Source: Selenomonadaceae bacterium
Lineage (GTDB): Bacteria; Bacillota; Negativicutes; Selenomonadales; Selenomonadaceae
Assembly (NCBI GenBank): GCA_017515635.1
Contig: JAFWFO010000005.1
Location: 24,065-88,064, forward strand
Direction of reading: 5' to 3'
Length of the DNA: 64,000 nt
Shown here piece by piece: positions 47,130-55,257 of this stretch; positions within the stretch are counted from its first letter, which is position 1, and the number at the start of each line of letters is the position of its first letter. The notes under the pieces are model-generated. The model worked only from the letters and a program-made list of their open reading frames with translations. It was not told the origin of the DNA and searched no databases. A program made the position numbers and the translations under genes.

Positions 47130-47868
47130 GGTCGTCGCCCTCCGGTTCTTGACGATAAATTTCGTTGACGAGTTTTAAATCTTCCTCAGTGTCTACGCCG
47201 ACGAATCGACAGGAACTTTTTATCACACGAATTTTAAAGCCGTTTTCCAAAGCGCGCAACTGTTCAAGTGATTCGGCCTGCTCAAGCGGTGTCGGCTCCA
47301 TTTTCGCGTAGTCGAGCAAAAAATTTCTGCGGTAAGCGTAAATGCCGATGTGCTTGAAAATTTTCGACTTGCCTGCGTTGCGCGGATAAGGAATCGGCGA
47401 ACGCGAAAAATACATTGCGTCGTTGTAGCGGTCGAGGACGACTTTAACGTTGTTGGGATTTTTAAACTCGGCGTCGTCGGTAAGCTCCGTCGCGACGGTT
47501 GCCATCTGTAAATCTTCGTCGGCGAATTCGGCAATCAGTTCGTCAATCAACGACGGGTCAATCAACGGCTCGTCGCCCTGAACATTGACGATAACATCAA
47601 CGTCGGGAAATTTTTCTGCGACTTCGGCAAGGCGGTCGGTGCCCGTTTTGTGGTCGGCACGCGTCATAATCGCCCGCCCCGAAAATTTTTCAACGGCGTC
47701 AAAAATTCTTTCGTCGTCAGTTGCGACAATAACATCGGCGACGGATTTTGCACGGCTCGCCCGCTGCCACACGCGACAAATCATCGGGACGCCGCAAATT
47801 TCTTTAAGGGGTTTACCCGGCAAACGCGTCGAAGAATAGCGCGCAGGTATCACACAAATCGATTTCAT
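47122..47868 (-). CDS. kdsB: CMP-Kdo synthetase KdsB
   Basis: 248 aa. Activates Kdo as CMP-Kdo. IPARYSSTRLPGKPL, ATDDERIFDAVEKF, VNVQGDEPLIDP, FSRSPIPYPRN, HIGIYAYRRNFL and TEEDLKLV fit the family. ATG 47868 with GGAGG upstream. Confidence 0.95.
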   Translation of the reverse strand: MKSICVIPARYSSTRLPGKPLKEICGVPMICRVWQRASRAKSVADVIVATDDERIFDAVEKFSGRAIMTRADHKTGTDRLAEVAEKFPDVDVIVNVQGDEPLIDPSLIDELIAEFADEDLQMATVATELTDDAEFKNPNNVKVVLDRYNDAMYFSRSPIPYPRNAGKSKIFKHIGIYAYRRNFLLDYAKMEPTPLEQAESLEQLRALENGFKIRVIKSSCRFVGVDTEEDLKLVNEIYRQEPEGDDHD

Positions 47869-48197
47869 GTCAAGGCCTCCAAAAATTTTTCGCTGTTGTT
47901 CAAAACGATAACGCTTGAACAGTAAGCGGTTAAACAAATTGGATGCAATACCGAATGCTCACCGGTTCGCATTCGCCGTTGCTCTCCAAAAATTTAACGA
48001 GTGCATTATCGCACGCGGTGATTGCTTCAAAAATTTTTTAACGTTGCAAAAACGATTCGAGACTTTTTAAAAGTAACCGTGCGTATCTTAACACAATCGG
48101 CACAGCGCGGCAAACGAATTTTAATCAACTTTTCAGATTGAACTGCTATAGTAACGGAAACTTTTTTTGCTTGAAAGTTTTTTCGGGAGGCGTTGAC
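47869..48197. other. Intergenic region kdsB-ctpA
   Basis: 329 bases between divergent genes, no ORF with a ribosome site. It holds the 17-base palindrome core at 48062-48078 and a TATAGT that could be the ctpA minus-10 near 48148, without a clear minus-35. Confidence 0.4.
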
Positions 48198-49430
48198 TTG
48201 TTTAGAAAACATTTTTTCCTGACGATAATTCTTGTCGCGCTGATAAGTTCGGCGTTGACGGTGGGGCTGATTTGTTTTGTGCTCGGCGTCAATTCCAAAA
48301 CCGCGCTTGACCTCGCCAGATTTTTTGTTGCGCTCAGATTTATCGAAGGGCATTACGTTCAGGAAGTCGAACGCGGCAAATTAATCGACGGGGCAATCGG
48401 CGGCATGGTCGGTTCGCTCGGCGATCCGCATTCGGTTTATCTCGCGCCGCAAATTTACAGTGCTTTGCGTGCGGAAACTTCGGGCAGTTTCGGCGGCATC
48501 GGTGTTTACATGGGTTTTAAAAACGGCGGCGTGCAAATCATGAGCGTCATTCCCGACGGCCCCGGTCAACGTGCGGGCTTGCAGACGAACGACGAAATTT
48601 TGGCTGTCGACGGAACGCCCGTTACTGAAATTTCTCCCGGCGAAGTCGCGCTGAGAATTCGCGGCGAAGTCGGCACGAACGTCGAAATTTTGATTCGGCG
48701 CGAAGGAATCGAAGATAAGACTTATAACTTGACGCGTGAAATTATCAAGACGAAAACCGTTGCGGGCAAAATGCTTGACGACAAACTCGGCTACATGAAA
48801 ATTTCCAACTTCAGCGAAAACACGGGCGAAGAATTTAAAACGACGCTCGCTGAACTTGAACGCGACGGCATGAAAGGTTTGATTCTCGACTTGCGGCAAA
48901 ATCCGGGCGGCGTCATCACAAGTTGCGTCGAAGTCGCTCGCGAAATTGTTCCCGCCGGCACGATAACTTCCGTGATTCAACGCGACGGCTCGAAAGAAGT
49001 TTACACTTCGGATTTGTCGGCGGCGAAATTCCCGATTGTCGTCCTGCTCGACGAAAACAGCGCAAGCGCGTCGGAACTTTTGAGCGGTGCACTTCAAGAC
49101 ACCAAAGCCGCCATTGTCGTCGGCGAAAAATCTTACGGCAAAGGTTCCGTGCAAACTTTAATCCCGATGGCGCACAACGACGGAATTAAATTGACGATCG
49201 CGAAATATTACACGCCGCTCGGCCGCTCAATCGACGGCGAAGGAATTTTGCCTGACGTGGAAATTAAACAGGACGCTGTGCCCCAACATATTTACAACTT
49301 GCAGACGGACGACACGACGGACGCGCAACTTCAAACGGCTGAAAAACTTTTGCGGCATCAAGTCGACGCGGGAAAAATTTTGTTCGACGAAAATTTCTGG
49401 TCGACGCCCGCCGAAACTCCCGCGCAGTAA
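48198..49430 (+). CDS. S41-family C-terminal processing peptidase
   Basis: 410 aa, CtpA/Prc type. N-terminal anchor (FFLTIILVALISSALTVGL), PDZ domain around GVQIMSVIPDGPGQRAGLQT, then the Ser-Lys protease: LDLRQNPGG, DENSASASELLSGAL with the nucleophile Ser and GEKSYGKGSVQTL with the Lys. Acts in the periplasm on wall or secreted proteins. TTG start with GGGAGG eight bases upstream. Confidence 0.93.
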   Translation: MFRKHFFLTIILVALISSALTVGLICFVLGVNSKTALDLARFFVALRFIEGHYVQEVERGKLIDGAIGGMVGSLGDPHSVYLAPQIYSALRAETSGSFGGIGVYMGFKNGGVQIMSVIPDGPGQRAGLQTNDEILAVDGTPVTEISPGEVALRIRGEVGTNVEILIRREGIEDKTYNLTREIIKTKTVAGKMLDDKLGYMKISNFSENTGEEFKTTLAELERDGMKGLILDLRQNPGGVITSCVEVAREIVPAGTITSVIQRDGSKEVYTSDLSAAKFPIVVLLDENSASASELLSGALQDTKAAIVVGEKSYGKGSVQTLIPMAHNDGIKLTIAKYYTPLGRSIDGEGILPDVEIKQDAVPQHIYNLQTDDTTDAQLQTAEKLLRHQVDAGKILFDENFWSTPAETPAQ

Positions 49431-49442
49431 AATTATCGCAAT

Positions 49443-49482
49443 GAAAAAATCCCCCGCTTGTTAAGCAGGGGAAATTTTTTTG
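49443..49482. terminator. Bidirectional terminator
   Basis: CCCCGCTT/AAGCAGGGG hairpin with A- and T-runs between ctpA and the gpx gene, which converge. Confidence 0.85.
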
Positions 49483-49493
49483 TCTGTTTGAGC

Positions 49494-50039
49494 TTACAAA
49501 AGTTTTTCAATCTCTTTGGCGATTGCTGAAGGTAAAGTCGTCGGCTCGAAACGCGCAACAATGTTTCCTTCGCGGTCAATCAAAAATTTCGTGAAGTTCC
49601 ATTTGATGCCGTCGCCTTTGAGATAATCGGGAAATTCTTCATTCAAGACATCAACAAGCGGTTGAGCAACGGGGTGGCTCATATCGAAGCCCGCGAACTT
49701 TGTTTGCTCCGTCAGATATTTGTACAGCGGTTGAGCCGTTTCGTCGCGCACGTCACCTTTGGCAAAAACAGGAAACGTTACACCATAATTGAGCTTGCAG
49801 AATTGCATAATTTCGTCGTGGGTACCGGGGGATTGATTCGCGAACTGGTCGGACGGAAAGCCGAGAATTTCAAAGCCGCGATTTTTGTACGTGTCGTAGA
49901 GTTCCTGCAATTCTTTAAGCTGCGGAGTGAAGCCGCATTTGGTCGCCAAATTGACGATAAGCAAAACTTTGCCGCGATAATCCGCCAACGATTTATCTTC
50001 GCCACTTCCGGTCTTGACGATGAAATCGTAAACGTTCAT
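49494..50039 (-). CDS. Glutathione peroxidase-like thiol peroxidase
   Basis: 181 aa, BsaA-type. The peroxidatic residue is Cys (LIVNLATKCGFTPQ), with Gln in GFPSDQFANQ and Trp-Asn in IKWNFTKFLID completing the tetrad. It lacks Sec. Third gene of trxB-grx-gpx, so the likely electron chain is NADPH, thioredoxin reductase, glutaredoxin-like, peroxidase. Confidence 0.93.
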   Translation of the reverse strand: MNVYDFIVKTGSGEDKSLADYRGKVLLIVNLATKCGFTPQLKELQELYDTYKNRGFEILGFPSDQFANQSPGTHDEIMQFCKLNYGVTFPVFAKGDVRDETAQPLYKYLTEQTKFAGFDMSHPVAQPLVDVLNEEFPDYLKGDGIKWNFTKFLIDREGNIVARFEPTTLPSAIAKEIEKLL

Positions 50040-50051
50040 GTTGTAACCTCC

Positions 50052-50285
50052 TCAAGCCGAAGCTATAAGTTCGTCGATTGCGCGTTTGTCGAAGCCAAGG
50101 ACGAAATTAACGCCGTCAACGGTCGTCACGGGGACAGTCAAATCGCCCGAAATTCTTTGACATTCGGCGGCGGCCTCCGCGCTCAATTCGATGTCGCGAT
50201 AATTGTATTCGACGCCGCGAGATTCGAGATAACGTTTTGTTTTGACGCAATAGGGGCAACCTTCAAATCCGAAAACAGTAATCAA
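50052..50285 (-). CDS. Glutaredoxin-like protein
   Basis: 77 aa, thioredoxin fold with active site EGCPYCVKTKRYL and cis-Pro in TVPVTTV. Resembles NrdH/GrxC. TTG start with AAGGAGG nine bases upstream. Placed between trxB and gpx. Confidence 0.9.
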   Translation of the reverse strand: MITVFGFEGCPYCVKTKRYLESRGVEYNYRDIELSAEAAAECQRISGDLTVPVTTVDGVNFVLGFDKRAIDELIASA

Positions 50286-50286
50286 A

Positions 50287-51222
50287 TTAATCAGCCTCCT
50301 TGAGTTTTGCTAAATATTTTTCGGCAAGCAACGCCGCAGTCGTGCCGTCGGATGCCGCAGTCGTGAGTTGTCGAATTTCTTTTTCGCGAACGTCGCCCGC
50401 CGCAAAAACTCCCTCAATGTTCGTGCGACAATCTTCACCGGCAATGATTCTGCCGCTTGCGCTCAAAGTCAATTCGTCCGAAAAAAGTTTTGTATTCGGC
50501 TCGACACCGATATTAACAAAAATCCCGTCGACCGCAATAACTTTTGTCACACCCGAAACTTTGTCGAAGATTTCAATTTCCTCAAGCCGTTTGCCGCCGC
50601 GCAGAGCTTTAATTTCTGTCTGCAACATGACGGTAATTTTTTCGTTGGCGCGAAGACGTTTTTGCGAAACTTCATCGGCGCGAAGTTCCGAACGGTGAAT
50701 CAGATAAATTTTTTTCGCGTATTTCGTCAGGAAATTTGCCGCGTCGACAGCCGCATTGCCGCCGCCCATAACCGCAACGATTTTGCCAACGTAAGCATGA
50801 CCGTCGCACAGTTCGCAATAATGCACGCCGCGAGTTTCAAACTTGCGACCTTCGGCGAGCGGAATTTTTCTGCGATTCATGCCGGAAGCGATAATCACCG
50901 CGTCCGCCTCGTAAATTTTTTCTTGCGTCTCAATAATTTTCGGCGAAGTTTTCAGCGTGACGCGTTCAATCTCGTCGAATTCGTCGATAACCGCGCCGAA
51001 ACTTTCCGCTTGACGTTGGAGAGCAGAAATTAAATCTTTGCCGCTGACGGACGCGAGGCCGGGGAAATTTTCAATGTCGACCGCGTTGGCGATTTGTCCG
51101 CCGATAATCGCGTTTTCCAAAACCAGCGTATCAAGATTCATGCGCCCCGCGTACAGTGCCGCCGTCAAGCCCGCCATTCCCGCGCCGATAATCACAACGT
51201 CTTTGTGAATTCGTTCTTTCAC
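50287..51222 (-). CDS. trxB: Thioredoxin reductase-like flavoprotein
   Basis: 311 aa. FAD motif IIGAGMAGLTAALYAGRM, redox pair in HYCELCDGHAYVG (CELC rather than CATC), NADPH motif VMGGGNAAVDAANFL, and the C-terminal GVFAAGDVREKEIRQL. GTG start, GAGGAGGTGA upstream. First gene of the leftward peroxide operon. Confidence 0.92.
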   Translation of the reverse strand: MKERIHKDVVIIGAGMAGLTAALYAGRMNLDTLVLENAIIGGQIANAVDIENFPGLASVSGKDLISALQRQAESFGAVIDEFDEIERVTLKTSPKIIETQEKIYEADAVIIASGMNRRKIPLAEGRKFETRGVHYCELCDGHAYVGKIVAVMGGGNAAVDAANFLTKYAKKIYLIHRSELRADEVSQKRLRANEKITVMLQTEIKALRGGKRLEEIEIFDKVSGVTKVIAVDGIFVNIGVEPNTKLFSDELTLSASGRIIAGEDCRTNIEGVFAAGDVREKEIRQLTTAASDGTTAALLAEKYLAKLKEAD

Positions 51223-51357
51223 AAGCTCACCTCCTCGACTGAAATATTTCTTTCAGCGCACGAATTTTCCTGCCGCGAAAAATTTTTAAAGACGTTGACC
51301 GAACCGCAATAAATTGTTAGACTTGCGCCCAAATGATTTTGTCGGGAGGTGAAAACT

Positions 51358-52281
51358 TTGGCGAAGAAAATTTTTCTATGCGCGGCAATTTTTTTGAGCG
51401 TAGCGATTTTTTCCGTTGCGGCGGCAAAAGCTGTAGGCACGTGGCGACTTGACGGCTCCGCTTCCGAAGAACTCAGAAATTTTCGGATGATGACGGACGA
51501 TTGGCACGTCGACGCTCGCGGTAAAGAACCAACCCGCGCAGGTTTGGACGAACTTAACGCTTCGGCAAGCGGACAACCTTCAGAGGCGGCTTTGTCGACG
51601 TTACACGAAAAAATTTCGGATTACGTGCCCGAAGCGAAACTTTTCGTCGTCGATTTGCGTCAGGAATCTCACGGCTTCGCGAACAGTTTGCCCGTCAGTT
51701 GGTACATTGAAAAAAATTCAGCCAACGCGGGGAAAAATTCTTACGAAGTTGAGGCGGACGAAATTGAACGACTGAAAAATCTGCGCGGCGTCGAAACGAC
51801 ATTTGAGCCGTTGGGCAACGCCGACAAACAAATTTTCAAGCCCGTAACGATAATTCCCCGCATTGTGAAAACGGAGCGCGAAATTTGCGAACAACTCGGC
51901 GTCGAATACAAAAGATTTGCGGCGGCGGACATGCAATTTCCCGCACCCGAAATCGTCGACGAATTTATAAATTTCGTCGTGATGTTGCCCGAAAAAAATT
52001 GGTTGCACTTCCATTGTCAAGCGGGACACGGACGCACGACAACTTTTTTGGTGATGTATGACATAATGAAAAATCCCGAATTGTCGCTTGAGGAAATTTG
52101 TCGGCGGCAATATCTTTTGGGCGGCTCGAATCTTTTGCTTGAGCCGGAGGGCGATGACTTTTACGCGAAAAATGCCCGCGACCGTGCGAAAAAAATTCGG
52201 CTGTTTTATGAATTCATTCAAGGCACGCGAGCTGAACAAATCGGCTTGCCGTGGTCTGAGTGGTTGGAGGTTAAACGATGA
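51358..52281 (+). CDS. Secreted PTP-like myo-inositol hexakisphosphate phosphatase (phytase)
   Basis: 307 aa. Signal peptide (CAAIFLSVAIFSVAAA). The PTP P-loop HFHCQAGHGRTTTFLVMYDI carries nucleophile Cys and Arg; VVDLRQESHGFANSLPVSWY, QYLLGG and the final LPWSEWLEVKR match the Selenomonas ruminantium PhyA type. It removes phosphates from phytate outside the cytosol. Start at TTG 51358, eight bases after GGGAGG; the GTG at 51349 lies within that site. Its end overlaps the next gene. Confidence 0.9.
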   Translation: MAKKIFLCAAIFLSVAIFSVAAAKAVGTWRLDGSASEELRNFRMMTDDWHVDARGKEPTRAGLDELNASASGQPSEAALSTLHEKISDYVPEAKLFVVDLRQESHGFANSLPVSWYIEKNSANAGKNSYEVEADEIERLKNLRGVETTFEPLGNADKQIFKPVTIIPRIVKTEREICEQLGVEYKRFAAADMQFPAPEIVDEFINFVVMLPEKNWLHFHCQAGHGRTTTFLVMYDIMKNPELSLEEICRRQYLLGGSNLLLEPEGDDFYAKNARDRAKKIRLFYEFIQGTRAEQIGLPWSEWLEVKR

Positions 52282-52871
52282 AAAATTTTTTGGCGACGTG
52301 CGCGGCAGTTTTTTTCCTGCTGACAAGTCACGTCAACGCCGCAGACGCCGAATATCTTTTGAACAACGCGGAACTTTATCCGACATTTTCGGGCGAAGAT
52401 TATTGCGACGACATTGTTCAAGTCACTTTGGAGCAGATAACTTACGACGGCATGTCGACTTACGAAAAAATTTTGGCGTGCTATAATTATCTCGTCGACA
52501 CCTGCAGTTACGGCGATAACGTTTTGCGGCTCGACTTCCCCGAAGCAAACGGCACGGCTCGCGCTTACGGCATGTTGGTCGGGCACGTCGGGGCTTGTGA
52601 CGATTATTCTTGTGCGTTCGCCGCGTTGGCTCGTGCAATCGGCTTGAATTGCTACACGGTTTACGGACAAACTGCGCGGGCGTCCGGCGGCATGACGGGG
52701 CATATTTGGTGCGTCATTGCGATTGACGGCGTCGAATACGTTTTCGATCCGCAAATTGACGACAACATCGGCGCGGGCGAATATTATCGTTTTTGCGTGA
52801 CTTACGACGAAACGCCGGGCTCATACGAAAACGGCGAAGTTCGTTGGGGATATTTTGAGCCGTTCTTTTGA
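52278..52871 (+). CDS. Exported transglutaminase-like cysteine peptidase
   Basis: 197 aa. Signal peptide (AAVFFLLTSHVNAA), then a transglutaminase core: nucleophile Cys in GACDDYSCAFAALARAIGLNC, His in MTGHIWCVIAID and Asp in YVFDPQIDD. Likely acts on wall or surface peptides. Overlaps the phytase gene by four bases, so the two are coexpressed. Confidence 0.88.
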   Translation: MKNFLATCAAVFFLLTSHVNAADAEYLLNNAELYPTFSGEDYCDDIVQVTLEQITYDGMSTYEKILACYNYLVDTCSYGDNVLRLDFPEANGTARAYGMLVGHVGACDDYSCAFAALARAIGLNCYTVYGQTARASGGMTGHIWCVIAIDGVEYVFDPQIDDNIGAGEYYRFCVTYDETPGSYENGEVRWGYFEPFF

Positions 52872-52888
52872 GATGCGACGATTTTCCT

Positions 52889-52931
52889 AAAAGCTTAAAG
52901 CTTAAAGCTTCAAGCTCAAAGCTCAAAGCTA
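52889..52931. repeat. Heptamer array, AAAGCTN family
   Basis: Six units (AAAGCTT x3, CAAGCTC, AAAGCTC, AAAGCTA) with a 7-bp step in front of the PTS gene. Confidence 0.85.
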
Positions 52932-52955
52932 ACGTTTTGATGGGAGACGATTAAA

Positions 52956-54311
52956 ATTACTAATGAGGAGCTTGCGAAAATAATTTTGGACACGGTCGGC
53001 GGGACGGGCAACGTCATGTACTCGAACGTGATTCAAGCGACGAATTGCATGACGCGTTTGCGCCTGCGCCTTGTTGAGCAAAACGACTTTATGATTGACG
53101 CGCTGAAAAAAATTGACGGCGTTTTGGGCGTCAACGTGGACGGCGACGAAGTGCAAGTTATCCTCGGCGCGGGCAAGGCAACTTCAGTCACGGGCGTCGT
53201 CAATGAAATTTTACACGAAACGAACACGGTCAAAGTCGGCGACGGCAAAGCTCTGCATGAAAAAATTCGCGCCAAAAATGCCACGCCCGTCAAATTATTT
53301 TTCAAAAAGATTGCGAGCATTTTTACGCCGCTGATACCCGGTTTTATCGCGTGCGGCTTGATAACTGGGCTTGTCAGTCTGGCAATAAAAATTTCGCCCG
53401 CGCTGGAAAATGATCCGATTGTTCAACTTTTGGCTGTGGCGGGCAACGCGGTCTTTTGGGGCATGAATTTATTTATCGGCGTGAACGCGGCAAAAGTTTT
53501 CGGCGGGACACCGATTCTCGGCGGCGTGCTTGCGGCGTTGATGACTCACCCCGAACTTGCGTCGATAAATGTTTTCGGCGAAGCTTTTGTACCGGGGCGC
53601 GGCGGCGTTATCTCGGTGATAATCGTTGCGGCGTTCGCGTCGTGGCTCGAAAAGAAATTGCACAAAATTATTCCCGAAATGTTCGACTTGTTCTTGACGC
53701 CGTTGGTAACGGTTTTAATCGCGGGCGCGGCGGCAATTTTTCTGTTGCAACCCGTGGGCGGCGCGCTCTCGGACGCAATCGGCACGGCGGCGACAACTGC
53801 AATTCAATCGGGCGGCGCGGTCGTCGGCTTCGTTTTGGCGGGCGTATGGTTGCCGCTCGTCATGTTGGGAATTCATCAGGCAATGACGCCGATTCACGTC
53901 GATTTAATTTCGCAATTCGGCGTAACGATTCTGTTGCCGATTTTGGCAATGGCGGGCGCGGGACAAGTCGGCGCGTCAATCGCGGTTTACTTCAAGACGA
54001 AAAATAAATTCCTCAAAAAAACTGTAGCGTCGGCATTACCCGTCGGCATGATGGGCGTCGGCGAACCTTTGATTTACGGCGTGACATTTCCGCTGGGCAA
54101 ACCGTTTATCGGCGCGTGTATCGGCGGAGCGTTCGGCGGTGCAATTCAAGCGAATTTCATGGTTGGTGCGGCGACGTTGGGAATTTCGGGCTTGCCGCTT
54201 GCCGCCACGACGAATAACATTGCGATTTACTTTGTCGGACTTGTTACGGCTTACGTCGTCGGATTTATCGCCACGTGGATTATCGGCTTTGACGACCCGC
54301 CCGAAGATTAA
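52956..54311 (+). CDS. PTS EIIBC permease, MurP-like, with ATT start
   Basis: About 451 aa. EIIB: TNEELAKIILDTVGGTGNV, phospho-Cys in NCMTRLRLRL, VNVDGDEVQVILG. EIIC: IFTPLIPGFIACGLITGL, MAGAGQVGASIAVYFK, GEPLIYGVTFPLGKP. NCMTRLR and the overall layout resemble MurP (N-acetylmuramate) more than sucrose or glucose permeases. No ATG/GTG/TTG occurs between the in-frame TGA at 52938 and TTG 52986, which would cut the first EIIB helix. ATT 52956, nine bases after GGGAG, restores it. Confidence 0.78.
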   Translation: MTNEELAKIILDTVGGTGNVMYSNVIQATNCMTRLRLRLVEQNDFMIDALKKIDGVLGVNVDGDEVQVILGAGKATSVTGVVNEILHETNTVKVGDGKALHEKIRAKNATPVKLFFKKIASIFTPLIPGFIACGLITGLVSLAIKISPALENDPIVQLLAVAGNAVFWGMNLFIGVNAAKVFGGTPILGGVLAALMTHPELASINVFGEAFVPGRGGVISVIIVAAFASWLEKKLHKIIPEMFDLFLTPLVTVLIAGAAAIFLLQPVGGALSDAIGTAATTAIQSGGAVVGFVLAGVWLPLVMLGIHQAMTPIHVDLISQFGVTILLPILAMAGAGQVGASIAVYFKTKNKFLKKTVASALPVGMMGVGEPLIYGVTFPLGKPFIGACIGGAFGGAIQANFMVGAATLGISGLPLAATTNNIAIYFVGLVTAYVVGFIATWIIGFDDPPED

Positions 54312-54348
54312 TTGCAAAAAATTTTTTCCCGCGAAGGATGTATGAGCT

Positions 54349-54672
54349 GTGGCAACCAACCAGGAGTATAAAGCTGCGAACTTCGACAAGATTCAGTTTT
54401 GGGCACGTAAGGGGAAGGGGAGCGAGTACACGGCAACTGCGGCGGCGTTGGGAATTGGGCGTATGGAAATGTTCCGTCGCGCTGTCGACGAATTTATTCA
54501 GAATCACGCGGCGGAGACATGCGGCGAATTGAATCACACACAACCCGCGCAGATTGTCGACACGTCACCGCGACTCACGGGCGACGAAAAAAAACTCGTC
54601 GACGCGTTTAATAATTTGTCGCCCGAAGCTCAAAAAGCCTTGCTCAAATTTCTTGACGCCCTGCAAATTTGA
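54349..54672 (+). CDS. Hypothetical small protein, probable regulator
   Basis: 107 aa. KGKGSEYTATAAALGIGRMEMFRRAVDEFIQ looks like a phage- or plasmid-type small DNA-binding helix array, followed by a linker and a helical C-terminus (LTGDEKKLVDAFNNLSPEAQKALLKFL). GTG start with GAAGG upstream. Family not recognised with certainty. Confidence 0.6.
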   Translation: MATNQEYKAANFDKIQFWARKGKGSEYTATAAALGIGRMEMFRRAVDEFIQNHAAETCGELNHTQPAQIVDTSPRLTGDEKKLVDAFNNLSPEAQKALLKFLDALQI

Positions 54673-54696
54673 AACAATCTGACGGAAACTTGATTG

Positions 54697-54737
54697 CAAA
54701 AAAATTTCCCCGTTCGTGTGAGCGGGGATTTTTTTTG
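54697..54737. terminator. Bidirectional terminator
   Basis: CCCCGTTC/GAGCGGGG hairpin with flanking A- and T-runs between the 107-aa gene and dhaM. Confidence 0.85.
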
Positions 54738-54787
54738 CGATAACGCCGCACAGATTTTTTTATGCAGAAATTTTTTGGACGTGAAAT

Positions 54788-55174
54788 TTATTCGTCGAGC
54801 TTTTTGACGGCGCGAACTTCGTCAATTTTTTTTGCCAAATCGTCAAGCGAAATTCCGCCCGCTGATTCGACTGCGGCAAGCACGGCACCTTCGACAAGCG
54901 GACAATCCAACATTTTAACGTTGTCGCGCTCCAAATCTTCAAGCACCATTTCGGTTGTCATAACGGCAGATCCCATGTCCATTAAAATTGCAACGCCGTC
55001 CGCCGAATAAACTGACTCAATCGCGCTTGAAATTTTTTCGTAGCTCGTGCCGAAATTGCCGTCTTCAAGGCCGCCCGCCGCCGCAACGGGAGCATTCGAC
55101 GCCATCATTTTGGCAAGTTCGACGACGCCCTCGGCAAGTTTTTGGCTGTGCGAAACAATGACGATACCGACCAT
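54788..55174 (-). CDS. dhaM: DhaM, PTS-type phosphoryl donor for dihydroxyacetone kinase
   Basis: 128 aa EIIA-Man-like domain with phospho-His in VIVSHSQKLAEGVVELA; ILMDMGSAVMTTEM and PLVEGAVLAA complete the family pattern. ATG 55174 is seven bases from GGGAGG; the GTG 55180 is only one base away. dhaK and dhaL are not upstream of it, where a prophage integrase sits instead. With the glp block, it links dihydroxyacetone to glycolysis. Confidence 0.88.
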   Translation of the reverse strand: MVGIVIVSHSQKLAEGVVELAKMMASNAPVAAAGGLEDGNFGTSYEKISSAIESVYSADGVAILMDMGSAVMTTEMVLEDLERDNVKMLDCPLVEGAVLAAVESAGGISLDDLAKKIDEVRAVKKLDE

Positions 55175-55180
55175 GTTCAC

Positions 55181-55257
55181 GCCTCCCGCAAAACTTTAAA
55201 TATTAATATACTGCACGATATTTGTCTGCGTCCTGTCTGCAAAGTCACTTTGTCTGC
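55181..55257. other. Prophage left-end region; candidate att and integrase arm sites
   Basis: Three direct TGTCTGC repeats (55223-55229, 55234-55240, 55251-55257) just beyond the integrase stop, between dhaM and the integrase. Likely integrase-binding sites or the attachment core; the partner att is outside the window. Confidence 0.4.
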
